Origin: Mailhella massiliensis
Lineage (GTDB): Bacteria; Desulfobacterota; Desulfovibrionia; Desulfovibrionales; Desulfovibrionaceae
DNA: 64,000 nucleotides
Assembly (NCBI RefSeq): GCF_900155525.1
Contig: NZ_LT706952.1
Coordinates: forward strand, 1,128,624-1,192,623
Reading direction: 5' to 3'
Under the pieces are notes generated by a model. It had not been told where the DNA came from and ran no database searches. It saw only the letters and a list, made by a program, of their open reading frames with translations. How positions within the stretch are numbered: position 1 is the stretch's first letter; the number at the start of each line of letters is the position of its first letter. Below are positions 46,701 through 54,496 of the stretch, one piece after another. Both the position numbers and the translations under genes were made by a program.

Positions 46701-47027
46701 ACGCTGCACGCCTCCAAGGGCCTGGAATTCAAAGCCGTGTTCATTCCCGGTGCGGAAGACGGCCTTCTCCCCTTCCGGGGCGTGGGCGCGCTTCTCGGCA
46801 AGGAGGACGACTTCACGCCTCCGCCCGTGGACGAAGAACAGCGCCTCCTCTATGTGGGCATCACCCGCGCTTCCGAAGCGGTCTTTCTTTCCTCCGCGGC
46901 AAAGCGCAGCCTGTACGGGCACAGCCTCGCGCTTCCGCCCTCGCCGCTTCTGCCCCTTGCGCGCTTCCGCGCCGTCAAGCTGGCGCGGCATACGAAAACC
47001 ACGGCCAGCCAGCTCAGCCTGTTCTGA
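43797..47027 (+). CDS. Endonuclease Q-like PHP module fused to a UvrD/Rep-type helicase
   Basis: The 1076-residue protein starts with a PHP domain (DLHIHSRFS, residues 1-280). It continues with a zinc-finger-like NICPVCGKP near residue 298 and VLHRVLALADR, the layout of EndoQ, which nicks DNA beside deaminated bases. After a charged linker (about 430-470) comes a superfamily 1A helicase with Walker A GPGAGKTR near 490, DEVQD near 657, GDPDQSIYGFRGA and LLYVGITRA. It ends in QLSLF, a canonical beta-clamp-binding pentapeptide. The fusion suggests nicking of damaged DNA coupled to unwinding at replication forks. A terminator-like hairpin follows at 47042-47080. Confidence 0.82.
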   Translation: MFRADLHIHSRFSRATSSRLTLPHLAAWAGAKGIDVLATGDFTHPVWRQELRDSLEMDEDSGLLRLKRPLNGDDVTREIPHLAGLAPREPKFMLEAEISSIYKKNGAVRKIHSLVYMPDFESADRLCEKLEAIGNLKSDGRPILGLDVKDLLAMVLEIPRAYMIPAHIWTPWFALFGSKSGFDSLEECFEDLTPHIFAAETGLSSDPDMNRCWSSLDHLLMVSSSDAHSGENLAREATLFEGDATYDGIFDAVHKKEGATRYAGTLEFFPEEGKYHLDGHRACGVVLEPAECMKLNNICPVCGKPLTVGVLHRVLALADRNAPPCPGKDFQSLIPLPEILGEILHCGAKTRKTQEKYAELLERFGSEMSILQDVPEHDLRHVWPELGEAVARMRAGRVIRHAGYDGEYGVIRLFEEGENAPSLLGNAAPRRRNAARESARLARAAEEKKQEQARPAPAPKAPEKPSFAPDSFSPMQQEALTAGPGPVLVLAGPGAGKTRTLVGRMARLIRSGTPASDIVAVTFTRRAAEEMRARLAAALRGDAEEENALPETDTLHALALKRWQGEAPVVLSEEGARRAFAEANPGLEKKEAGRLYERLELARETLNMPEELVSLAENYRAWKKERNLADYTDLPEAWLAELKSRNYGAAKPWKHILVDEVQDLSPLQKELVQALTPADGSGFFGIGDPDQSIYGFRGADAGIEDSLRERWPQLRVLGLTESHRSAAAILDAGHDALDGKAACGELTSVTGSSATLQWMAAPSAEREAAWIADRIAYLIGGTSHQQADLHETLSGCHLEAGSCSPGEIAVLCRLKALMAPIRAALEKRGIPCAAPEAEAFWDDERVDLMLQAAARFRQRREHSRREAAFLDAGRFPLLAAMAPAEPSPSPVEQGPLDDVPEDTWNAGPEAVLAARPACFDPLFKDSTAFRRLRLAWKEQGSWDNLLDFVSFRRDIDTVRSQAEYVQIMTLHASKGLEFKAVFIPGAEDGLLPFRGVGALLGKEDDFTPPPVDEEQRLLYVGITRASEAVFLSSAAKRSLYGHSLALPPSPLLPLARFRAVKLARHTKTTASQLSLF

Positions 47028-47092
47028 AGCCTCTCTCCTGTCGAAACGGGTCGCCTTCCCTGAGAAAGCGGCCCGTTTCGCATCCGTGCCCA

Positions 47093-47878
47093 TCAGGCAT
47101 CCGTCTCCCGGGGCTTTTTAAACACGATGACGGGGCAGTTCTGGCAGATGTCCGCCCCCGGAAAGGGCTGCCCCGCCCGCGTAAGGGAAACGCCGCCCGT
47201 TTTTTCCACACGTTCCTTCATGCGCCGTACCACGGCCTCCATCTGGCGGCCGGGAATCATGACGTTGATTTCCCCGCGCTCCATCTTGCCGGAATTGTAG
47301 CTGCCCGCGCAGGCAAGGGTCATGTTGGCCTGATCTTCGATGCAGGAAAAGGCGGTGCCGCCGCATACCGCGGAATTGATGCAGAGCGAGGGACGGAAGG
47401 GATGCACGCCGGAAACGGCCATCCAGTCGTCCACAAGGTGATAGGCCTGCATGTTGTCGCAGCAGAAGTGCACCACGTCGGGCGCGCCCTCCTGCGCACG
47501 CAGGGGAGAAAAAAGCACGGCCAGCGGAGCGCGCGCCATGCGGGGCTTTCCTTCCGCAAAACGGCGCACCTGTTCTTCGCCCGTGCCGAAGCGCATGAGA
47601 TCGCGCACCATGTTGTCGCTCAATTCGTCCATGCCGAACACGCAGCGCGCGTCGGCACACCAGAGCTTTTTTCCCTCAAGAAGAACGATGCGCCCTTCCA
47701 TGCGCGCCCCGAGTTCCGCCTGACAGAAGGTTAGCGGACGGACGGGCTCCACATGCAGCCCCCTGCCGCGGAACTTTTCCAGCTCCTCTTTTTCAAAAAA
47801 AAACCGTATGCCCACAGGCTCATGCAGGAGTCGAAGTTCCCGCATGAGAAACGCGTGCATATCCGCATAATCCGCCAT
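47093..47878 (-). CDS. DUF169 family protein
   Basis: The 261-residue protein has the DUF169 core (EPVGIRFF, CINSAVCGG, PGRQMEAV) with many cysteines, including a final CQNCPV pair. The family is found in anaerobes and is of unknown function; cysteine content suggests metal or Fe-S binding. It is the last gene of the minus-strand GRE3 operon, 137 bases after the HesB-like gene. Confidence 0.75.
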   Translation of the reverse strand: MADYADMHAFLMRELRLLHEPVGIRFFFEKEELEKFRGRGLHVEPVRPLTFCQAELGARMEGRIVLLEGKKLWCADARCVFGMDELSDNMVRDLMRFGTGEEQVRRFAEGKPRMARAPLAVLFSPLRAQEGAPDVVHFCCDNMQAYHLVDDWMAVSGVHPFRPSLCINSAVCGGTAFSCIEDQANMTLACAGSYNSGKMERGEINVMIPGRQMEAVVRRMKERVEKTGGVSLTRAGQPFPGADICQNCPVIVFKKPRETDA

Positions 47879-48015
47879 GAATTTCCCTCCTCGCGGCGCG
47901 CATCGCGCGTTGCCTTGTTCCACGCAAAACCCGCCTCCCGCACGCATACGGAAGGCGGGCTTCTCCCACGCCCTTCCCGGGGACGGGGGAAGGACGTTTC
48001 ACCCGGAATGTTCCA

Positions 48016-48312
48016 TCAGTTCTGCTCTTCCAGAGCGTGAACTTCGAGCTGCTTTTCCCCGTTGCATTCCAGTGCGAACTTCCTGCCGTACCTCAGAAGA
48101 AAATCTCCGTCCGCAATGAAGGTCACATCCTCCACCGTCGTGCTTTCGTCCTCCTCATCCCTTTCCTCCAGGGCAAGGCCCAGCACGATGCGGGAACGGC
48201 AGCCTCCGCCGAGGGTGTACTCGCGCAGGCGCACGCAGGCTCCCTCGTCCTCATCTTCCAGCATGGAACGGAGTTTTGCCAGTATGTCTTCGCTGACGGT
48301 CACAATAAACAT
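48016..48312 (-). CDS. HesB-like small protein (cysteine form)
   Basis: The 98-residue protein is a distant HesB/IscA relative with a single key Cys38 in YTLGGGCRSRIVLG and an acidic tail (EERDEEDES). Proteins of this subfamily are thought to handle Fe-S clusters. It is a paralog of the selenocysteine form just upstream. Its Cys38 aligns exactly with the UGA codon there. Confidence 0.82.
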   Translation of the reverse strand: MFIVTVSEDILAKLRSMLEDEDEGACVRLREYTLGGGCRSRIVLGLALEERDEEDESTTVEDVTFIADGDFLLRYGRKFALECNGEKQLEVHALEEQN

Positions 48313-48375
48313 GGTATCTCCCGTGCGGGCAGGTTCCTCTTCGGCGCGTCTGCGGGAAAAGCGCGCTTTTTCGCT

Positions 48376-48675
48376 CTAGAGCGACGCCTCCAGCGCCGTA
48401 AGCACCACCTGCCTGTCTTCGTTGAAGCTCAGCTCGAAAGCCTTGCCGTATTTCATGAGAAAATCGTTGTCGGCAATGAAGGGAACATCCTCCACGACGA
48501 CCTTTTCGTCCTCGTCCTCATCCCTTTCATCCATGCCCAGACCGAGCACGATCTTGCAGTGTCATCCGCCGCCGACCTTGTACTCGCGCAGGCGCACGCA
48601 GGTGTCCTCGTCTTCGTCTTCCAGCATGGAACGGAGCTTTTCCAGCATTTCTTCGCCGATGGTTACGGTAAATAT
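48376..48675 (-). CDS. HesB-like selenoprotein with in-frame UGA (Sec38)
   Basis: Translating through the TGA at 48562-48564 gives a 99-residue protein that parallels the downstream HesB paralog from end to end. UGA falls where that protein has Cys38 (VGGG-Sec-HCKIVLGLGMDERDE). HesB-like selenoproteins are a known family. A SECIS-like hairpin follows the UGA. The frame has no ATG, GTG or TTG at the right place; an ATA codon at 48673-48675 aligns with the paralog ATG and follows AAGGATGAGACC, so initiation at ATA is proposed. It begins 14 bases after the GRE3 activase. If UGA were a stop, the product would be a 37-residue fragment. Confidence 0.8.
48529..48564 (-). promoter_or_regulatory. Bacterial SECIS element
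   Basis: Starting 12 bases after the U of UGA, AUC-GUGCUC pairs with GGGCAU-G-GAU, leaving the loop GGUCU. The G pair of the loop is at positions +22 and +23 from UGA. The E. coli fdhF SECIS, as I recall it, also has UGA-CAC and GGUCUG at +22. This fits SelB-dependent selenocysteine insertion. Confidence 0.75.
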
Positions 48676-48689
48676 GGTCTCATCCTTTT

Positions 48690-49583
48690 TTATACGATGA
48701 CGGTGGAAAGGCCGTGCCTTGAAAAACGCCCACGAACCGCGGCAAGTTCCTCCGGCCGGTACTGCGCGACTGCCGGAAAGGGCAGGCCGAGCGCCGCATA
48801 CTTGTTGCGTCCGAAGGCATGGCACGGCATGATCTCTATTTCCCTGCGCCCGAATCTTCCGAGAAATTCCGCCATGGCGGCGAGGTTTTCCTCCGAATCG
48901 TTGAGTCCGGGCATGAGCGGCATACGGATGTGCACCTCCCTGCCGGAAAGAAGCGCCGCCTCCAGATTGTGGAGGATGACGGCGTTGTTCTGCCCGGTGA
49001 GTTCCCTGTGCCGTTCAGGGTCCATGTGCTTTACGTCGAAAAGAAAAAGGTCGGCAGTCTTCAGGGCCTCATGGAACACATCCTCCGCGCAGAAGCCGCA
49101 GGTATCCACGGCCACATGCCAGCCTTCCAGCACCGAAGCTTCCAGCAGATCCAGAAAGAACTGTCCGCCGGATGAGGGTTCGCCGCCGCCGAAGGTGACG
49201 CCGCCGCCGGAATTTTCATAAAAAAGCGCGTCCTTGCGCAGTACGGCCATCACCTCTTCCACGCTCATGGGGCGGCCGCTCATCTCTCTTGCCTTCGTGG
49301 GGCATACCCGGGCGCAGGCCCCGCAGTTGCGGCACACCTCCCTGTTCTGGCAGGAGGCGTGTTCTTCCAGCGTGGCCGCCCCGGAGGGGCACACAGCGCT
49401 GCACGCTCCGCAGCCCGCGCAGAGATTGTCGAAAAAAAGAAGCTGCGGCGCGAAGCTCTGGGATTCGGGGTTGCTGCACCAGAGACAATGCAGCGGGCAG
49501 CCCTTCAGAAACACGGTGGTTCTGATGCCGGGGCCGTCCTTGGTGGACATGCGCTGAATATTGTACACGGTTCCCAGACTCAT
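48690..49583 (-). CDS. Glycyl radical enzyme activating protein for GRE3
   Basis: The 297-residue radical SAM enzyme has C29-x3-C33-x2-C36 (GCPLHCLWC), two ferredoxin-type cluster motifs (CAGCGACSAVCP and CRNCGACARVCP) and GGGVTFGGGEP. It installs the glycyl radical on GRE3, encoded 130 bases upstream. It is clearly distinct from the activase at 18060. ATG 49583 follows GGGGAGGAAGGATC. Confidence 0.9.
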   Translation of the reverse strand: MSLGTVYNIQRMSTKDGPGIRTTVFLKGCPLHCLWCSNPESQSFAPQLLFFDNLCAGCGACSAVCPSGAATLEEHASCQNREVCRNCGACARVCPTKAREMSGRPMSVEEVMAVLRKDALFYENSGGGVTFGGGEPSSGGQFFLDLLEASVLEGWHVAVDTCGFCAEDVFHEALKTADLFLFDVKHMDPERHRELTGQNNAVILHNLEAALLSGREVHIRMPLMPGLNDSEENLAAMAEFLGRFGRREIEIMPCHAFGRNKYAALGLPFPAVAQYRPEELAAVRGRFSRHGLSTVIV

Positions 49584-49713
49584 GATCCTTCCTCCCCCTG
49601 AGGCGATCGTCGTTTCATGCCGGGGGTGTTTTTGCAGAAGCGGACAGGCACGGCTCCTGCTTCCGCGGTGTTTTCCGGGGCGGGGGCGCGATGCGCCCCC
49701 GTTTCCCGCGGGC

Positions 49714-52158
49714 CTAACCCGCGTATTCCGTACGTTTGATGATCTCGTTCTGCACGCCGCGGTCGAGGCGGGTGAAGTAGGCGCTGAAGCCGGCCACGCG
49801 AACCACAAGATCCTTGTATTCCTGCGGGTTGTCCTGCGCGTGCTGCAGCGTGTCGGAGCTTACGCAGTTGAACTGAATATGCGAGCCGCCGTAGTCGCAG
49901 TAGGTCTTGATGAGCGCAATGAGATTGCGCGCTCCCTGCGGGCCTTCCAGGGCGGAGGGCAGGAACTTCACGTTGAAGTGGTTGGCGCCGTAGCGCACGG
50001 TGTCGATGGCTTCCGCACCGGACTTGATGAGCGCGGTGATGCCTTCATGGTCGGTACCGGGCATGGCGGATACGCTGCCGTCGGTAAGGGCGACGCCCGC
50101 CTTGCGGCCCGTGGGCAGCGCGCCCATGAGCGAACCGAAGTAGTTGTGATACGACAGGGAGTAGGCGTCCAGCGGCGTTCTGTGGCCGAAGCAGTCCGGG
50201 CCTATGGAGCTGTGGATTTCATCCACGTCATGATAGAAACGCTGCACGAAGGCTTCGATTTCAGGGTAGTCGTTGCCGTGCTTGGGCGCTTCGAAGCACA
50301 TCCTGCGGATGTCCTCGTAGCCTTCGAAGTTGGCCTTGAGGGCCTCCAGAAGCTGATCCATGGTGATCTTTTTCGTATCGAAGACAAGGTGCTTGATGGC
50401 AAGCAGGGCATTGGCCGCATCCACACCAGCGGTCATGATGGGGTTCACCTGCGGGTAGCGGGTGCCGCCCGCTTCTTCGCACATGCCCTTTTCAATGCAG
50501 CCGTCGTACATGACGGAGCGGAACACGCTGGGCACCACCTGAAGGCGCGCCATCTGGCTGAGATCCGAATGATGGCGGGAAATGGTGAACAGATGCCTGA
50601 GCTGAGCCTTGCAGGCGTCGTAGAGTTCCTCAAAGCTTGCGAACTCGCGCGGATCGCCGGTTTCCACGCCCACCACCTTCTTCGTGCCGGGGTCCTTGCC
50701 GTTGTTGAGCAGAAGTTCCACCACCTTGGCCAGGCAGGGCTGGTCTTCCTGCGTAATGAAGCTGCCCTTGCCGCAGATGCCGGTGGACACGCAGCCGTAG
50801 TTGCCGCAGTTGCGGGCGTCTTCCAGCGTAATGCCGTCCCTGTACTGCGCGAAACGGGCGAGGTTGCGCTCGATGACCACGGTGTTGTTGAGGATCTGCG
50901 GCTGGCCGGAGCCGCCGCGGATGCAGTCCACCACCTTGTTCATGTAGGAAGGCTTGAGCTTGGGATGGTAGAGCAGCGTCAGCGTAGGCTGAATGCCGCG
51001 CATGCGGATCTGAGTTTCCAAAAGCAGCTCTTCAAGCTCGGTGCTGGCGTCGCGGCCGTCGGCATCCACACCGCCGATGGTGATGGTCTGGCCGGTATGG
51101 CCGGACAACGTCTTGGCATAGGAGCCGCCCTGGTATTCGCCGAGTTCCATGTGCTTGATCCACTGGAACTTGAGCAGGGTGATGACCTGCTCCTGCGTGA
51201 GTCTGCCTTCTTCGATATCCTTCTTATAGAAGGGATACATGTACTGGCCGTAACGGCCCGGAGAAGTGGCGCATGCCATCTGTTCCACTTCAATGGCCAG
51301 ATGCACGAACCAGAAGGACTGTATGGCTTCGCGGAAGTTGCGGGCGGGGTATTCGGGCACGCGGCGGCAGATTTCCGCGATTTCCAGAAGTTCGGCCCTG
51401 TTCTTCGGGTCGGTTTCGGCCTCGGCCGTTTTTTCCGCAAGCTCGGCATAGCGGTGGGAATGGGCGATGACGGCCTCCACGGCCACGATCATGGCGCGGT
51501 AAAGGTCATGCTTTTCCTTGTTGTCCAGCGTGGTGGGGCAGGCGCGCAGGCGTTCCTTCAGATCGTCGAGCACCCAGCGCAGACCCTTGTTGAGCGCCTT
51601 GGGATAGTCGGCAATACCGGAACCGGAAGCCACGCTCACGTTATCGTAATACATGCCGGCCCTGGAGTACTGCGCGGGGTTCACTCCGTACTTGTCCTTG
51701 TACATCCTGTTGTTCAGGGCGATGCAGGTACGGTTCTTCCACTTCCTGTACACCTTTTCCAGCAGCTCTTCCGTTTCCTTGGGAATCTTCATTTCCCCGA
51801 GGGAGGTCATCTTGGCGAGCTGCATTTCATCCTTGATCCACGAAACATTCCATTCGGGATAGGGGTTCACGCCGCAGCGTATGCCCGTAAGCGTGCCGAC
51901 GATGGGGTTGCCGTCGAGGAAAATCTTCTTGGTGAGAAGCACGCGCTCGAAAAGCTTGGCGCGGATGTACAGGGTGGATTCCCCGGCGAACTCCTCATAC
52001 ACGTCCAGAAGGCAGCGGAGCCTTTCCGGGTCCATGACCTGGGGAGCGGTCATGAGGTAATCCTTCAGTTCCGTGATACGCTGTTCGGCGGTGTCCCAGT
52101 TGATGGCGTAGCCCTGCCCTTCCACGGGGGCGGAGGAATCGAAGTCTATGACGGACAT
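49714..52158 (-). CDS. Glycyl radical enzyme of unknown substrate with atypical active site (GRE3)
   Basis: The 814-residue protein has the full PFL-like fold and radical loop VRVAGFSAYF (Gly790). The predicted thiyl residue is Cys456 in NYGCVSTGICG, but position +2 is Ser458, not the Glu used as base or acid by dehydratases, choline lyase, sulfite-lyases and arylacetate decarboxylases. It is not a close relative of GRE1/GRE2. The operon continues with its activase, two HesB-like proteins and DUF169. A sigma-54 promoter lies upstream and a dedicated activator is divergent. Reaction unknown; radical addition or another chemistry not needing that Glu should be considered. Confidence 0.82.
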   Translation of the reverse strand: MSVIDFDSSAPVEGQGYAINWDTAEQRITELKDYLMTAPQVMDPERLRCLLDVYEEFAGESTLYIRAKLFERVLLTKKIFLDGNPIVGTLTGIRCGVNPYPEWNVSWIKDEMQLAKMTSLGEMKIPKETEELLEKVYRKWKNRTCIALNNRMYKDKYGVNPAQYSRAGMYYDNVSVASGSGIADYPKALNKGLRWVLDDLKERLRACPTTLDNKEKHDLYRAMIVAVEAVIAHSHRYAELAEKTAEAETDPKNRAELLEIAEICRRVPEYPARNFREAIQSFWFVHLAIEVEQMACATSPGRYGQYMYPFYKKDIEEGRLTQEQVITLLKFQWIKHMELGEYQGGSYAKTLSGHTGQTITIGGVDADGRDASTELEELLLETQIRMRGIQPTLTLLYHPKLKPSYMNKVVDCIRGGSGQPQILNNTVVIERNLARFAQYRDGITLEDARNCGNYGCVSTGICGKGSFITQEDQPCLAKVVELLLNNGKDPGTKKVVGVETGDPREFASFEELYDACKAQLRHLFTISRHHSDLSQMARLQVVPSVFRSVMYDGCIEKGMCEEAGGTRYPQVNPIMTAGVDAANALLAIKHLVFDTKKITMDQLLEALKANFEGYEDIRRMCFEAPKHGNDYPEIEAFVQRFYHDVDEIHSSIGPDCFGHRTPLDAYSLSYHNYFGSLMGALPTGRKAGVALTDGSVSAMPGTDHEGITALIKSGAEAIDTVRYGANHFNVKFLPSALEGPQGARNLIALIKTYCDYGGSHIQFNCVSSDTLQHAQDNPQEYKDLVVRVAGFSAYFTRLDRGVQNEIIKRTEYAG

Positions 52159-52219
52159 GGGTTTTCTCCTGTCGGAAATGTTAAAGGCCGGGAAAGTCGC
52201 TTGCTTGTGCCGGAGATAA

Positions 52220-52235
52220 TGCACAAAGCGTGCCA
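52220..52235 (-). promoter_or_regulatory. Sigma-54 promoter of the GRE3 operon
   Basis: On the minus strand it reads TGGCACGCTTTGTGCA with GG and GC ten bases apart. It lies 62 bases before the GRE3 ATG. The adjacent region 52240-52400 is AT-rich and separates GRE3 from the divergent activator. Confidence 0.85.
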
Positions 52236-52401
52236 AACGCCGAGCTTTTCAATTAACATATTGAAATATTATGATTTATTTTATTTTATATTTCCAAAAC
52301 AGTCGGGAAAATTTTTTAAGGAGCATAAAAAAACTTTCTTTTTAAAAAGAATTTTTTTATACATGGGAAAATTTTATCACATCAGCCCACAAGGAATCTC
52401 C

Positions 52402-53877
52402 ATGTTCATCGGCCCGGACACCTTCCGCAACGTCAGCATGTCTGCCGTCATGTCTCCCGCCATGACGGCCATTTGGGACCACATGAGCATAGGAGTGGCC
52501 GTGGTGGGCGCCACGGGCACCTGCGTCTACATGAACGAAATCCAGCAGCGGGTGGACGGCTTTACCGAATCCCAGGTGGTGGGCAAGCACATCACGGAAC
52601 TGTATGTTCCCAACGGAATGGCCTGCATTCCCACCATGGAATGCCTGCGCCGGGGAGAGCCTCTTTTAAGAAAGGCCTACTGGTACAAAACCGTCAACAA
52701 TTCCCTCTTCTCCTCGGTAACGGATTTTTACCCGCTCTTCGACAGGGGGCGCAGGGACGGCGTGCTTGCCTTCACCATCTGGGTGGACAGCGCGCTGCTC
52801 ACCGGTGAGACGAAGGCACTCACACGTCCGCCCGCGCCCTGCGGCGGCGACACAAGGTACACCTTTGACAGCATCATCGGTCACGACCCGGCCCTGCGGG
52901 GCGCACTCGGCGATGCGAAGGTGGCCGCGCAAAGCTCCGTACCCGTCATGATCTGGGGAGAAAACGGCACGGGCAAGGAACTCTTCGCCCAGGCCCTGCA
53001 CGCCGCAAGCCCCAGGCGGCAGCGGCCCTTCATCGCCGTCAACTGTGCGGCCATCCCGGAAAATCTGCTGGAAGGCATATTGTTCGGCACCTCGAAAGGC
53101 GCGTACACCGATGCGGCGGACAAGCCCGGGCTCTTTGAAAAGGCCGACGGCGGCACGCTGCTGCTCGACGAACTCAATTCCATGCCCCTAGGACTTCAGG
53201 CCAAGCTTCTGCGCGTGCTTCAGGAAAAAAAGATACGCAGACTCGGCGCGCATGTGGAAAAGGATGTGGATGTGCGCGTCGTCAGCATTCTGAACGAGCC
53301 GCCGCTTTCCGCCGTGGAAAAGGGCATTCTGCGCAACGACCTCTACTACCGTCTGGCCGTGGTGGGCATCTGCGTGCCGCCCCTGCGGGACAGGCGGGAA
53401 GACATTCCGCTTCTGGTCTCCACCTTCCTGCAGCGCCCGGAAAATGCGGCGGAGGACGTACGCGTTTCCGATTCGGTCATGAAGCTGTTCTGGGAATACT
53501 CCTGGCCCGGCAACATACGGGAACTTCAGCATGTCATGGAAGGTTCCCTCGCGCTTCTCGGCGACCGCAGCGTCATCGACGAAGACTGCCTGCCCCGCCA
53601 CTTCCGCGACGCCTGCTTCGGCGGCCGCAGCGCGGCCTCGACTCCGCCCTCCCCCCGTCAGGAAGCTCTCCCCTTCCCGGATGATTACCGCGACGTCAAA
53701 CGAAGCAGCGTCATTCCCCTCAAGGAAAAGCTCAACGCCTTCGAAGCGCGCTGCATCCGCAACGTACTGCGCGTGACCGGGGGCAACGTCTCCAGAGCCG
53801 CCCGCATCATGGAACTCACAGGCCCGGGTCTTCGCTACAAGATGAAGCAGCTCGGCATCGGCGAAGAAGATTATTAG
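52402..53877 (+). CDS. Sigma-54-dependent activator, RocR-like, for the GRE3 operon
   Basis: The 491-residue regulator has an N-terminal PAS domain (about 20-130), a AAA+ domain with GENGTGKE and LLLDELNS, and a Fis-type C-terminus (NVSRAARIMELTG). The sigma-54 contact loop reads GAYTDA in place of GAFTGA or GAYTGA, so its last Gly is Asp. It is divergent from GRE3 and should switch on that operon. ATG 52402 follows AAGGAATCTCC; an in-frame ATG lies 13 codons upstream. Confidence 0.87.
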   Translation: MFIGPDTFRNVSMSAVMSPAMTAIWDHMSIGVAVVGATGTCVYMNEIQQRVDGFTESQVVGKHITELYVPNGMACIPTMECLRRGEPLLRKAYWYKTVNNSLFSSVTDFYPLFDRGRRDGVLAFTIWVDSALLTGETKALTRPPAPCGGDTRYTFDSIIGHDPALRGALGDAKVAAQSSVPVMIWGENGTGKELFAQALHAASPRRQRPFIAVNCAAIPENLLEGILFGTSKGAYTDAADKPGLFEKADGGTLLLDELNSMPLGLQAKLLRVLQEKKIRRLGAHVEKDVDVRVVSILNEPPLSAVEKGILRNDLYYRLAVVGICVPPLRDRREDIPLLVSTFLQRPENAAEDVRVSDSVMKLFWEYSWPGNIRELQHVMEGSLALLGDRSVIDEDCLPRHFRDACFGGRSAASTPPSPRQEALPFPDDYRDVKRSSVIPLKEKLNAFEARCIRNVLRVTGGNVSRAARIMELTGPGLRYKMKQLGIGEEDY

Positions 53878-54496
53878 CCGTCTCCCGAAAAAAGCGCACG
53901 GTATCCCCGCGCAGCCGTGCGGCGCAGGGCTGCGCATATCCCGGCCTTTCCTCCTCAGACACAGCGGCTTTTCCGTCATCATGCCGTCCGCAACAACGAT
54001 GAGGCAAAAGGCCGCCTAGCGAGAGCCTCCTCCCTGCAGCGAAAAAGCCCCGGGCGCACGCCGCGCCGGACTTCCCCGCATGAAGCATACGCATCATTTT
54101 GAGTATTTTTTAACAAAAAAGGCGGATTTGTTGTATTGCTGTGAAACTTAACGAAAAAATCCGCTTTCCTTTAGCCATACTTTTCACAATATTCTTTCAA
54201 AAAAGAAAAATTTCTTTATTTTTTCGCAGTTTTTTTCCGCTCCCCTCCGGGAGCATTTTCTTCTTTTTCGTTTTAATCAGTTATTTTTCAATATGTTATG
54301 CAAAATTTTCCTCTCTGATGGAGTTTTGGCATGTTTTTTGCTTTTTCATGTTCCGCAAATCACATTTTCCGTTCTGGCCATCGCAAAGAAGGCCGCTTGC
54401 TTGTCCGTCCTCAATGTCCGCTCCCCCGGGGAGTATCCGAACAGAATTTCCCATGCCTGAACATTCTGTTCCCACCTTTCATTCAAGGGCAATATC
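53878..54496. other. 619-base gap upstream of the APC permease
   Basis: No gene is supported. The first 200 bases are GC-rich; 54095-54350 is markedly AT-rich and likely contains the permease promoter and leader. An open frame at 54141-54743 runs into the permease in another frame and shows low-complexity hydrophobic sequence, so it was not called. Confidence 0.4.

Noticed and set aside
48376-48675. The HesB-like UGA gene as a pseudogene
   Set aside because: The downstream half keeps frame and all family residues, UGA sits exactly on the key cysteine, and a SECIS-type hairpin follows. A random nonsense mutation would not explain these together.
49561-52401. N-terminal extension of the sigma-54 activator by about 950 codons
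   Set aside because: This stretch is the complement of GRE3. The real regulator starts at 52402 behind AAGGAATCTCC.
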